Shown here: positions 1 through 7,439 of the stretch, piece after piece
How positions within the stretch are numbered: the first letter of the stretch is position 1
Layout: each line of letters opens with the position of its first letter
Assembly: GCA_035555595.1 (NCBI GenBank)
Contig: DATMGK010000098.1
Coordinates: 1 to 13,550, forward strand
Origin: Croceibacterium_A sp035555595
GTDB taxonomy: Bacteria; Pseudomonadota; Alphaproteobacteria; Sphingomonadales; Sphingomonadaceae
Direction of reading: 5' to 3'
Length of the DNA: 13,550 nt
Program-made: the position numbers and the translations under genes
Notes under the pieces: generated by a model
Seen by the model: the letters and a program-made list of their open reading frames with translations, nothing else
What the model was told of the DNA's origin: nothing
The model's database searches: none

Positions 1-359
1 TGATCGCATCCGCCGGGGGCGAGTTCCACGCCTTCATGATCCGGCAGACGCGCGAGAACGATCTGGAGATGTTTTCCGACATCGCCAACGCGCCCGCCTA
101 TGCCTCCCCCGCGGATGTGCCTTTCTCCATCCTGCTGCCCGCTTTCGTGACCAGCGAACTGAAGACGGCTTTCCAGATCGGCTTCATGCTGTTCCTGCCG
201 TTCCTCGTCATCGATCTGGTCGTGGCCAGCGTGCTGATGAGCCTGGGCATGATGATGATGAGCCCGATGATGGTTTCGTTGCCCTTCAAGCTGCTGCTGT
301 TCGTCCTGGTGGACGGGTGGGCGCTGCTGATGGGTTCTCTCGCCTCCAGCTTCGGATAG
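1..359 (+). CDS. fliP: Flagellar export gate protein FliP, C-terminal part
   Basis: This is the last 118 codons of a gene that enters from outside the window; the reading frame is open from base 3. FliP forms, with FliQ and FliR, the helical entry gate of the flagellar type III exporter in the inner membrane. The visible part starts in the periplasmic region (FMIRQTRENDLEMF), runs through a hydrophobic helix (IGFMLFLPFLVIDLVVASVL), then the Met-rich stretch GMMMMSPMMVSLPFKLLLF and the signature FVLVDGWALL, all typical of FliP family ends. FliP is usually about 245-260 residues, so roughly half is missing. The stop is four bases before the fliQ start, so the two genes are surely co-transcribed. 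Signal peptide and start cannot be seen. Confidence 0.95.
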   Translation, partial: IASAGGEFHAFMIRQTRENDLEMFSDIANAPAYASPADVPFSILLPAFVTSELKTAFQIGFMLFLPFLVIDLVVASVLMSLGMMMMSPMMVSLPFKLLLFVLVDGWALLMGSLASSFG

Positions 360-363
360 GGCC

Positions 364-636
364 ATGGACGAGCTACCCATCCTGCTTTCGCTGGCCGATC
401 GGATGCTGTGGACCACCGCGCTGGTGGCCGCCCCGATCCTGCTGGCGGCGCTGGCCATCGGCCTTGTCGTAGGCCTGATTCAGGCGGCCACATCGGTCAA
501 CGAACAGACGCTGACTTTCGTACCGAAGCTGGCCGCCGTGGCGCTGGTGCTGGTGCTGTTCGGCGCGTCGATGATGGCGCTGGTGAGCGACTTCATGCAG
601 GAAATCTTCATGGAAATCGCCAGGATCGGCCGGTGA
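364..636 (+). CDS. fliQ: Flagellar export gate protein FliQ
   Basis: This 90-residue protein matches the usual FliQ length and layout: two long hydrophobic helices (about residues 14-40 and 52-78) joined by a short polar link. The family motif GLIQAATSVNEQTLTFVPK sits at the end of helix one and the start of the link. FliQ packs in four copies around the FliP/FliR core of the export gate. The ATG lies four bases after the fliP stop, and the gene ends inside the fliR start (GTGA overlap), so translation is likely coupled in both directions. No anomaly is seen. Confidence 0.96.
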   Translation: MDELPILLSLADRMLWTTALVAAPILLAALAIGLVVGLIQAATSVNEQTLTFVPKLAAVALVLVLFGASMMALVSDFMQEIFMEIARIGR

Positions 637-1418
637 TTGCACTCGATTTCGGTCTTGGCGCGATCGAGCAGGATTTCTGGCGGGTCGTCTTCCTGATGAC
701 TCGTATCGGAGCGGCGATGTTCGCCGCCCCGTTCTTTGGCGCGGCGCTGGTCCCGCCGATGGTGCGGGTCAGCGCCGGCTGGGCGCTGGCGATCTTCGTC
801 GCCGTGTGGTTCCCCGCCGTGGCCGCCCCGCCTTCGCTGTTTTCAGTCGAAGGACTGCTGGCGGTGGCGGGCGAGGTGATGATCGGCCTGTCGCTGGGCT
901 TCGTGTTGCAGATCGCCTTTGCCGCGCCGGTGATGGCGGCCGAACTGATCGGCGGCGGCATGGGCATGAGCATGGCGGTGGCCGCCGACCCGACCGGCAG
1001 CGGCCAGACGAGCGCCTTCGGCCAGTATTTCACCATCGTGCTGACGCTGATCTTCCTGGCGGTGGGCGCGCACCTGCACTGGATGGCGCTGGTGATCGAA
1101 AGCTATAACGCCTTCCCGCCGGGCGAGACATGGCTGGGCGCGGACCGTTTCGCACTGATCGCATCCTTTGCCGGGACCATGCTGGGAACCGCCGTGCGGA
1201 TCGCACTGCCGGTGACGCTGGTGCTGCTGCTGGCGCAAGTGCTGACCGGCGTGCTGAGCCGTTCGGCCCCGTCGCTGAACCTGTTTGCGCTGGGCCTGCC
1301 CGCCAGTGTGCTGGCCGGGATCGCCGCGATGATCATGGCCGCGCCGCTGTTCTATAACCAGCTTGAAGACCTGATCGACGTGTCGCTGAACCAGACCGAA
1401 AGCGTGCTGGCGCGATGA
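633..1418 (+). CDS. fliR: Flagellar export gate protein FliR
   Basis: FliR is the single-copy member of the flagellar export gate and its channel resembles a FliP-FliQ fusion. I place the start at GTG 633, overlapping the fliQ stop by GTGA, which gives 261 residues, the normal family size. Upstream in-frame ATGs lie inside fliQ and would add unrelated sequence. The protein is almost all hydrophobic helices. Recognisable family stretches are RIGAAMFAAPFFGAALVPP near the N-terminus, GLSLGFVLQIAFAAPVMAAELIG in the middle, and a C-terminal region with SRSAPSLNLFALGLPA. It ends in an ATGA overlap with flhB. The order fliP-fliQ-fliR-flhB is classic for flagellar loci. Confidence 0.94.
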   Translation: MIALDFGLGAIEQDFWRVVFLMTRIGAAMFAAPFFGAALVPPMVRVSAGWALAIFVAVWFPAVAAPPSLFSVEGLLAVAGEVMIGLSLGFVLQIAFAAPVMAAELIGGGMGMSMAVAADPTGSGQTSAFGQYFTIVLTLIFLAVGAHLHWMALVIESYNAFPPGETWLGADRFALIASFAGTMLGTAVRIALPVTLVLLLAQVLTGVLSRSAPSLNLFALGLPASVLAGIAAMIMAAPLFYNQLEDLIDVSLNQTESVLAR

Positions 1419-2542
1419 GTGAGAGCAGCGGCGAGAAGAGCTTTGCGCCAACCGACAAGCGCAAACGCGAGGCCGCCCGCAAGGGCGATGTCCTGCGTTC
1501 GCGAGAGCTTTCAACGGCGGCGGCGATCCTGTTCGGCGCGGCGTGGCTGGCCTTTGCCGGGCCGTGGCTGTTGGGCGAAGTGGGCAACGTGCTGCGCGCC
1601 GGGCTGATCTTCGGCCGCGTGGACGTGGTGGAATTCAACCCGTCGCGCATGTTGCTGACCGGGCTGCTGGCCACCCTGCCCCCGATCCTGACCATCGCCT
1701 TCCCCATACTGCTGCTGGCGCTGATCACCCAGTTGGGCATCGGCACCGGGCGCTGGGTGCCGGAAAACCTGAACTTCAAGGGATCGCGCCTGAACCCGCT
1801 GTCGGGCCTGAAGCGCATGTTCGGCCCGACCGGCTGGATCGAGATGGGCAAGGGCATGCTGAAAGTGGCCCTGCTGGGCACGATCGCCTTTGCCTGGGCG
1901 CGGGGCTGGCTGGGAACCGTCGCCGGAATGGGCGCGGGCAACCTGTCGCAGCAGCTGGTCGCCGGATGGAATGCGCTGACATCGCTGCTGTTCGCGCTGT
2001 CCGCCGGGCTGGTGGTGATCGCGCTGATCGACGTGCCGATCCAGTGGATCCGCCGCAACCAGCGCCTGAAGATGAGCCATCAGGAAATGCGCGACGAGCA
2101 CAAGGAATCCGAAGGATCGCCCGAAGCGCGCGCCCACCGCCGCCAGCGCCAGCGCGACATTGCGGCGGGCAGCGTGGCCAACGCGATGCGTAATGCGCAG
2201 TTCGTGCTGACCAACCCGACGCACTTTGCCGTGGCGATGACTTACGACCCGGACAAGGCCTCCGCGCCGATCGTGCTGGCCAAGGGGCGCGGCGACAAGG
2301 CGCAGGCGATGAAGGAACTGGCGCGGGAATATGGCGTGCCGCTGCTGGAATATCCGCAGCTTGCCCGTTCGGTCTATTTCACCACGCGCGAAAACCAGAC
2401 GATCCGCGAAGAGCTGTATTCCGCCATCGCCGCCGTTCTGGCCTTCGTCTTCTCCCTGAAACGGGGCGAGGCGCGCCCTGCCCCGGCAATCGAAGTGCCG
2501 GTCGAACTGAGGTTCGACGCCGATGGGCGTCTGGCGTCTTAA
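1415..2542 (+). CDS. flhB: Flagellar export switch protein FlhB
   Basis: FlhB controls substrate specificity of the flagellar exporter, changing from rod/hook to filament proteins after cutting itself at NPTH. The 375-residue protein has the family N-terminus (GEKSFAPTDKRKREAARKGD), four hydrophobic segments between about residues 30 and 215, a charged linker (RQRQRDIAAG) and a cytoplasmic domain with the autocleavage site N267-P-T-H270, close to the Salmonella position of 269-272. After the cut come FAVAMTYDPDKASAP and a helix ending LAREYGVPLLEYPQLARSVY, as expected. The tail after residue 350 is Pro-rich and not obviously conserved. The gene starts inside the fliR stop (ATGA) and is followed by fliD after 30 bases. 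All key residues are intact. Confidence 0.96.
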   Translation: MSESSGEKSFAPTDKRKREAARKGDVLRSRELSTAAAILFGAAWLAFAGPWLLGEVGNVLRAGLIFGRVDVVEFNPSRMLLTGLLATLPPILTIAFPILLLALITQLGIGTGRWVPENLNFKGSRLNPLSGLKRMFGPTGWIEMGKGMLKVALLGTIAFAWARGWLGTVAGMGAGNLSQQLVAGWNALTSLLFALSAGLVVIALIDVPIQWIRRNQRLKMSHQEMRDEHKESEGSPEARAHRRQRQRDIAAGSVANAMRNAQFVLTNPTHFAVAMTYDPDKASAPIVLAKGRGDKAQAMKELAREYGVPLLEYPQLARSVYFTTRENQTIREELYSAIAAVLAFVFSLKRGEARPAPAIEVPVELRFDADGRLAS

Positions 2543-2572
2543 GTCCGCCGCAGGAAAGCCGTTCTCCCAACC

Positions 2573-4006
2573 ATGACCGAGACTTCCACCGCATCGTCCA
2601 TCATCTCCGCCCTCGGCGCGGGCAGCGGGGTCGACATGACCGCGCTGGCCAAGAACCTTGCCGATGCGCAGTTCGCTGGCCGCACGCAGCGGCTGACGGC
2701 CAAGAGCGAGGCGCTGGAACAGAAGATCTCTGTCGCCGCATCGCTGAAGAATTCGCTGTCGCTGCTGGCCAGCGCGCTGGGCGACCGGGTGCGCGCGGGC
2801 GACCTGGCGGTGACACCGCAGATCGCCAATGCTTCCGTCGCCACCGTTTCCAGCCCATCGGGCACGGCGCAATCGGGCAGCTACAGCCTGGAAGTGCTGT
2901 CGCTGGCCAAGGGGCAGACGCTGGCCAGTTCCGCCTTTGCCAGCGGCACCAGCACCGTGGGCGCGGGATCGCTGACCATCCGGTTCGGCACGACCACCGG
3001 ATCGTCCTTTACCGAGGATACCGCCCACACCGCGGTGACGATCGATGTCGTCAGCGGGGCGACGCTGGCGGATGTGGCGCAATCCATCAACGCGTCGAAA
3101 TCCGGCGTGACAGCCTATGTCGCGACGACGGCCGAAGGCGCGCAACTGGTGCTGAAAGGCGCGACGGGCGAACTGAACGGCTTCGTGATCGAAGCGACCG
3201 AGACCGCGGGCGAGGAAGGGCTGGCGGCGCTGGCGTGGAACCCGTCTGCGGGCGGCGATCCGGCCAAGCTGCTGGCAACATCCGCAAACGCCAGCTTCAA
3301 GCTGGACGGCCTGACCATGACCAGCGCCAGCAACACCATCGCCAATGCGGCGCCGGGTCTGTCGCTGTCGCTGACCGGGACCAACGCGGGCGCGCCGACG
3401 CAGATCACCTTTTCCAGCCCGGTATCGAGCATCTCTGAAGCGATGGCCGACCTTATCGCCGCGTTCAACGAGATCATGGGCGAGCTGAACAGCGCGACCA
3501 ATGCGCTGGGCGGCGGGGCGCTGGGCACGGACGCGGGCGCGCGCGGCCTGAAGCGGACGCTGACCGGAATCGGTTCCACGATCATCATGCCCAATGCCGC
3601 CGAAGGATCCCCGCGAACGCTGGCGGACCTGGGACTGGCGGTGGAGCGGGACGGCACCTTCCGGCTGGATACCGCGCGCTTGCAAGCGACCCTGCAAAAA
3701 GACCCTGCTGGTGCGGCGGCCATGTTCACCACCGGGCTGTATGGCGTGTACGCCACGGTCGACAAGATCGCCCGCGCGGCTTCCACCACCAGCGATCCGG
3801 GATCGCTGGCCGGATCGATCGCGCGGTATGAAAGCCAGTCGAAGGAAATCACCGAGCAGACCGCCAAAGTGGCCGAGCAGCAGGAGCGTCTGCGCGCATC
3901 CCTGACCACGCGCTTTGCCAAAACCGACGCGCAGGTCGCTTCATCCAAGTCCACACTGTCGTTCCTGCAGGCGCAGATCGACGCCTGGAACGCGCAGAGA
4001 GACTGA
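2573..4006 (+). CDS. fliD: Flagellar filament cap protein FliD (HAP2)
   Basis: FliD forms the cap at the filament tip and guides flagellin assembly outside the cell. The 477-residue protein has the expected plan. The N-terminus carries the family motif SIISALGAGSGVDMTAL (residues 8-24), followed by a helical D1 arm with a heptad-like stretch (RLTAKSEALEQKISV). A variable Thr/Ser/Ala/Gly-rich beta middle runs to about residue 330. The C-terminal FliD_C-type part has LADLGLAVERDGTFRLD and a long coiled-coil end (SKEITEQTAKVAEQQERLRA, then TLSFLQAQIDAWNAQRD). There is no signal peptide, as expected for a type III export substrate. An AGGAAAG-like ribosome site lies about 15 bases before the ATG. 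fliS follows ten bases after the stop, the usual pairing. Confidence 0.93.
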   Translation: MTETSTASSIISALGAGSGVDMTALAKNLADAQFAGRTQRLTAKSEALEQKISVAASLKNSLSLLASALGDRVRAGDLAVTPQIANASVATVSSPSGTAQSGSYSLEVLSLAKGQTLASSAFASGTSTVGAGSLTIRFGTTTGSSFTEDTAHTAVTIDVVSGATLADVAQSINASKSGVTAYVATTAEGAQLVLKGATGELNGFVIEATETAGEEGLAALAWNPSAGGDPAKLLATSANASFKLDGLTMTSASNTIANAAPGLSLSLTGTNAGAPTQITFSSPVSSISEAMADLIAAFNEIMGELNSATNALGGGALGTDAGARGLKRTLTGIGSTIIMPNAAEGSPRTLADLGLAVERDGTFRLDTARLQATLQKDPAGAAAMFTTGLYGVYATVDKIARAASTTSDPGSLAGSIARYESQSKEITEQTAKVAEQQERLRASLTTRFAKTDAQVASSKSTLSFLQAQIDAWNAQRD

Positions 4007-4016
4007 GGACGGCCAG

Positions 4017-4442
4017 ATGCTCGCCACGACCGATCCCCACGAAGCCTATCGCCGCAGCGCCTTCGACGCGCGCGTGCAGAGTGGCGACACCGCCGCGCTG
4101 GTTCTGCTGTGCCTGGAACAGGCCATTGCCGGACTGGGCGGCGCGCTGCTGGCGCACGAGCGCAACGATCCGGCCGCGCGCAGCCGGGCGCTGACCCGCG
4201 CGCTGACGGCCATCACCGCGCTGGAAATGGGCGTGGACCGGACCGCCCCGCTCGCCAGTTCGCTGTTGCAGCTTTACGGCGCGGCGCGGAGGGCCGTGCT
4301 GGAGAGCGTGGTCGGTTTCCAGCCCGAGCTGCTGACGCCGGTGAAAGCGGATCTGCTTGAAATAGAAGCGGCATTGCGTTCGGCCGGCCGAAATCAGGCC
4401 GCAGGCGACGGCAATGGCGCGATGGCCCCTACCAATGGTTAA
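4017..4442 (+). CDS. fliS: FliS-like flagellin export chaperone
   Basis: FliS binds the C-terminus of newly made flagellin in the cytoplasm and keeps it unfolded for export. The ATG at 4017, ten bases after the fliD stop and with a GAGGAC ribosome site, gives 141 residues, near the family size. An in-frame upstream ATG lies inside fliD and is rejected. Visible FliS features are the N-terminal AYRRSAFDARVQ, a first helix LVLLCLEQAIAGL, the helix ALTAITALEMGVD, and LASSLLQLYGAARRAVLES, which resembles the L..LY.y...L motif of the family. The last 20 residues (GDGNGAMAPTNG) look disordered. Sequence match is moderate, but position directly after fliD makes the call strong. Confidence 0.83.
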   Translation: MLATTDPHEAYRRSAFDARVQSGDTAALVLLCLEQAIAGLGGALLAHERNDPAARSRALTRALTAITALEMGVDRTAPLASSLLQLYGAARRAVLESVVGFQPELLTPVKADLLEIEAALRSAGRNQAAGDGNGAMAPTNG

Positions 4443-4616
4443 CCCATAGGTAAGAATACTGAATTGGCGCGGTTCCCCGCATGACGGAATGACCGCCAGC
4501 GGCACAATGTTGGGGATGTGTCGCAAATGGCGCCCGCGTGAGCGAGCGCCGGGATCGTAACAGGGCGGGTTCAGACGGGGAAAACGGACACGCCCGGTCA
4601 CCGGGGGGCCTTTGTT
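4443..4616 (+). promoter_or_regulatory. Leader region with two hairpins ahead of the FixJ-like regulator
   Basis: This 174-base gap separates the flagellar genes from the regulator. Hairpin one is at 4529-4550: GGCGC pairs with GCGCC, then a C/A mismatch, then CGC pairs with GCG around a GTGA (GNRA-type) loop. Hairpin two is at 4593-4605: CCCGG pairs with CCGGG around TCA. It ends in the G-run that is the only ribosome-site-like sequence before the ATG at 4617. No convincing -35/-10 pair or U-tract terminator was found. The pairings are seen in the sequence; a role in controlling translation is inference. Confidence 0.35.
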
Positions 4617-5306
4617 ATGGGCGAAAAGTCCAGGAATATGCATATCCACGTGATCGACGGCGATTTCCGCCGCCGGGCACAGATTTCCAGCGCGCTCGTC
4701 AATCGGGGCCTGCATACCGAAATATACGAAAGCGCGGCCGAATTCCTGCGCACCCTGCCCGCCGAAGGGGCCGTGCTGATACACGAGGATCCCGGCAGGG
4801 ACGATTTGCGCGAATTTTTCGACACTGTGCGCGAACAGGGCCGTTTCTATCCCGTTTCCGTCTATTGCGAGATACCTGCCGCAGAGCGCATCGTCCGCGC
4901 CATTCGCAATGGGGCAACCGATTATCTGCTGTGGCCGTTCGAGGCCCGGTTGTTCGAAACGACGCTGGGGAACCTGATCGAGGAAGGCGACCGCCAATCG
5001 CGGATGGTCAATGAAAGGGGCCGCGCGAAGGCCAAGGTGGCCCTGCTGACCCGCCGCGAAACAGATGTGCTGATTTCCCTGCTGGACGGCAATTCCAACA
5101 AGGAAGTGGCCGAGGAACTGGCAATCAGCCCGCGCACGGTGGAAATCTATCGCAAGAACATGATGTTCAAGCTGAGCGCGAAATCCGCGTCCGAGGCGGC
5201 GCGGATCGCCATGCATGCCGGCCTGTGGGATGTGCGAAACAGCCTGGCGACGCCCCCTACTCCGTCTATCGAAATGGGAACGGGACTGGCGGCAACGAGC
5301 CTATAA
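4617..5306 (+). CDS. FixJ/NarL-family LuxR-type regulator with degenerate receiver
   Basis: This is a 229-residue DNA-binding protein with a receiver-like domain (about 9-125) and a LuxR-type helix-turn-helix (about 142-205: LLTRRETDVLISLLDGNSNKEVA, then the recognition helix SPRTVEIYRKNMMFKL). The HTH looks fully functional. An ungapped comparison by eye with FixJ puts H56 where the phospho-accepting Asp should be, C84 where the switch Thr/Ser should be, and W106 where the invariant Lys should be (LLWPF instead of xxKPF). Only D14 and D16 of the acidic pocket remain. It probably does not take a normal phosphoryl signal. No kinase gene adjoins it. Its place directly after fliS suggests, without proving, a role in flagellar control. 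An alternative start at Met8 (4638) would fit the domain edge as well. Confidence 0.85.
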   Translation: MGEKSRNMHIHVIDGDFRRRAQISSALVNRGLHTEIYESAAEFLRTLPAEGAVLIHEDPGRDDLREFFDTVREQGRFYPVSVYCEIPAAERIVRAIRNGATDYLLWPFEARLFETTLGNLIEEGDRQSRMVNERGRAKAKVALLTRRETDVLISLLDGNSNKEVAEELAISPRTVEIYRKNMMFKLSAKSASEAARIAMHAGLWDVRNSLATPPTPSIEMGTGLAATSL

Positions 5307-5314
5307 AATGGTGC

Positions 5315-5351
5315 TGCGCCTGCTGCGTCCGGTCTGGTCGCGGCAGGCGCA
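5315..5351. terminator. 13-bp GC-rich hairpin after the FixJ-like gene
   Basis: TGCGCCTGC (5315-5323) pairs perfectly with GCAGGCGCA (5343-5351), followed inward by a T/G wobble and GCG pairing with CGC (5325-5327 with 5339-5341), closing an 11-base loop. It starts nine bases after the TAA stop of the upstream gene. No U-run follows on the + strand, so it is either a weak or factor-assisted terminator or an mRNA-stabilising stem separating this gene from the next operon. Confidence 0.45.
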
Positions 5352-5423
5352 CCCTTCAGGCTTACATTTGTATACCGGATAGCCTAGAAGGCCCCGACCC
5401 GTCGATGTTCCGGAGGAGGGGTA

Positions 5424-6137
5424 TTGCGGATCGCATTGCTGGAAGACGACGCCGAAATCGGCCGTCAGATCGAGCAGACCACTTTCGGTGCCGGTCATTC
5501 CTGCCAGATATTTCGTACGGGTCGCACGCTGGTGACTTCTCTTCGCCGGGATTCCTACGACCTGCTGCTGCTTGACTGGAACCTGCCGGATACGAGCGGT
5601 TACGAAGTGCTGCTCTGGGCCCGGGAAAACCTGGACCCGTGCCCCCCGGTGATGATGATCACCAGCCGCAGCGATGACGAGGATGTCGTCAGCGCGCTGG
5701 AGGCCGGAGCCGACGATTATGTCGTCAAACCGTTCGAGCCCGGCGTGCTGGCCGCGCGCATCAAGGCGCTGCTGCGGCGAAGCTATGCCGAGGAACCGCA
5801 GGCGCTGGGGCGCGAGGAACTGCACGGCGTGACGTTCGACCATTCCGATTGCACGGTTAGCCTGCATGGCGAGGAATTCACCCTGACGGCCAAGGAATTT
5901 GCGCTGGCCGTGGTGCTGTTCCGCAACGTGCATCGCGCGATGAGCCGCACGCATCTGCTTGAAGCCGTTTGGGGCCGCAATCCCGACCTGGCCACCCGCA
6001 CGCTGGACGTCCATATCTCTCGCCTGAGGACGCGGCTGGGGCTGAGGCCGGAACGCGGTTTCCGCCTGACGCCGGTTTACAATTACGGCTATCGTCTGGA
6101 AGTGGTCGAAGCTCCCCCATCCGGAAATCCGCAATGA
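5424..6137 (+). CDS. OmpR-family response regulator
   Basis: This 237-residue regulator has a complete receiver (1-118) and an OmpR/PhoB winged-helix DNA-binding domain (about 130-228). The phosphorylation set is intact: acidic pocket E7-D8-D9, phospho-acceptor D51 (LLLLDWNLP), T80 (MMITSR) and K102 (VVKPFEP). The winged helix shows FTLTAKEFALAVVLFRN and the recognition region RTLDVHISRLRTRLGL, ending with the usual wing GYRLE. The only fitting start is TTG 5424, seven bases after a strong GGAGG site; the nearby ATG at 5405 is out of frame. The gene ends in an ATGA overlap with the FecR-domain gene, which itself is followed by a histidine kinase gene. That kinase is the likely partner. The DNA target is unknown. 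Confidence 0.93.
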   Translation: MRIALLEDDAEIGRQIEQTTFGAGHSCQIFRTGRTLVTSLRRDSYDLLLLDWNLPDTSGYEVLLWARENLDPCPPVMMITSRSDDEDVVSALEAGADDYVVKPFEPGVLAARIKALLRRSYAEEPQALGREELHGVTFDHSDCTVSLHGEEFTLTAKEFALAVVLFRNVHRAMSRTHLLEAVWGRNPDLATRTLDVHISRLRTRLGLRPERGFRLTPVYNYGYRLEVVEAPPSGNPQ

Positions 6138-7435
6138 GACTGTTTTTCGCCCTGATTCTGGCCCTGTTCGCGGTGCGCGCGGAGGCGGCCACCCCTGCGC
6201 CGGGGCAGGACCTGATCTATACCGTGAAAGCGGGCGACACCCTGATCGGCATGGCCGAACGCGGCATGAAACAATGGTCGGATCACCGAATAGTGCAGCG
6301 GATCAACCGCGTGGCCGACCCGCGCAAGTTGCAGATCGGATCGACCCTGCGCGTGCCCCGCCGCCTGCTGCGGCTGGAACCCATCGATGCGCGGGTGGCG
6401 GCGTTTCGCGGCGCGGCGCAAGTCAACGGTGGCACGGCGCGCGTGGGCATGGCGGTGGCCGAAGGGACGAAGCTGAGCACCGGGACCAACGGTTTTCTGG
6501 CGATTGAGCTGGCCGACGGCACATCGCTGACCCTGCCATCACGCGCGCGCATCGATGTTTCCACGCTGCACCGGATCGCGCTGACCGGCGATGTGGTGAA
6601 ACGCTTCATGCTGGTGAACGGGCGGACCGAAACGCAGGTCACCCCGGTGCAGCGCGGCAGCACGTTCGAAATCCATACGCCGGTATCGGTGGCGGCCGTG
6701 CGCGGCACCCGTTTCCGCGTCAGCGTGGACGATGAGAATGCCGGTTCCGGCACCGGAGTGCTGGAAGGGCAGGTAGCCGTGACCGCGGGCGAAGCGCTGG
6801 TCGAAGTGCCCGCCGGGCAAGGCGTGGCGGTTTCGGCGCAGGGGCTGGGCTCTGCCGTTCCGCTGCTGCCCCGCCCCGCGCTGCTCGACCCGGAGCGGTT
6901 GCAGGACAGCGATCTTGTGACTTTCGCGGTGGAGCCGGTAGCGGGTGCGGAGTTCTACCGCGCACAATTGGCGACGGATGCCGGGTTCATCGATGTTTTC
7001 GCGGAAATTGAATCGCAGACCCCGCAACTGAGCGCAGAAGGCGTGCCGAACGACAGCCTGTTCGCGCGCTTCACCGCCATTTCGGCCGCCGGTCTGGAAG
7101 GCATTCCCGCCAATCACACGTTCGAGCGGCGGTTGAATACCATCACCGGCGAAGTCGGCGAGGCAGAGACATGCCCGGCGGGTCGCTGCCTGCGGTTCCG
7201 CTGGCGCACGGGCGGAGAGGGCGAGCGCCGTTTCCGTTTCCAGATCGCGCGCAGCCCCGACGGAACACCCGTGATCGACCGCACCGAATTGACCGGAAGC
7301 GAACTGGTAATCACCGATCTGGAACCGGGCACCTATTTCTGGCGCGTGGAAAGCGCCATCCTGCTCGATGGCGGACGCCGCCAGTCGCGCTGGATGGAAC
7401 AGCAGGAATTGCAGGTCGCCCCGGTGAGCCGGTGA
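6134..7435 (+). CDS. Secreted LysM and FecR-domain protein
   Basis: This 433-residue protein begins at an ATG overlapping the previous stop (ATGA). Residues 1-18 form a clear signal peptide (hydrophobic LFFALILALF, likely cut after AEA). A LysM peptidoglycan-binding domain follows (about 28-75: YTVKAGDTLIGMA to LQIGSTLRVP). Next is a FecR-type beta domain (about 90-235) with LSTGTNGFLAIELADGT and the hallmark TPVSVAAVRGTRFRV. The C-terminal 180 residues look like two fibronectin-like beta modules (for example LEPGTYFWRVES) and contain one Cys pair (C347, C352). There is no C-terminal anchor, so it is probably a periplasmic, wall-bound protein. Unlike classical FecR it has no N-terminal anti-sigma part and no sigma factor gene nearby. 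It may present a signal to the CHASE2 kinase encoded next. Confidence 0.88.
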   Translation: MRLFFALILALFAVRAEAATPAPGQDLIYTVKAGDTLIGMAERGMKQWSDHRIVQRINRVADPRKLQIGSTLRVPRRLLRLEPIDARVAAFRGAAQVNGGTARVGMAVAEGTKLSTGTNGFLAIELADGTSLTLPSRARIDVSTLHRIALTGDVVKRFMLVNGRTETQVTPVQRGSTFEIHTPVSVAAVRGTRFRVSVDDENAGSGTGVLEGQVAVTAGEALVEVPAGQGVAVSAQGLGSAVPLLPRPALLDPERLQDSDLVTFAVEPVAGAEFYRAQLATDAGFIDVFAEIESQTPQLSAEGVPNDSLFARFTAISAAGLEGIPANHTFERRLNTITGEVGEAETCPAGRCLRFRWRTGGEGERRFRFQIARSPDGTPVIDRTELTGSELVITDLEPGTYFWRVESAILLDGGRRQSRWMEQQELQVAPVSR

Positions 7436-7439
7436 TCGC

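Noticed and set aside
1511..3697. Very long - strand open frame (728 codons)
   Set aside because: It lies opposite flhB and fliD, is Arg/Gln/Gly/His-rich as GC-rich antisense frames are, shows no motif, and crosses two well-supported genes.
4465..4480. Possible sigma-54 promoter ahead of the FixJ-like gene (TGGCGCG with a later CCGC)
   Set aside because: The GG-to-GC spacing is 11 rather than 10 bases and the TT of the -12 box is missing.
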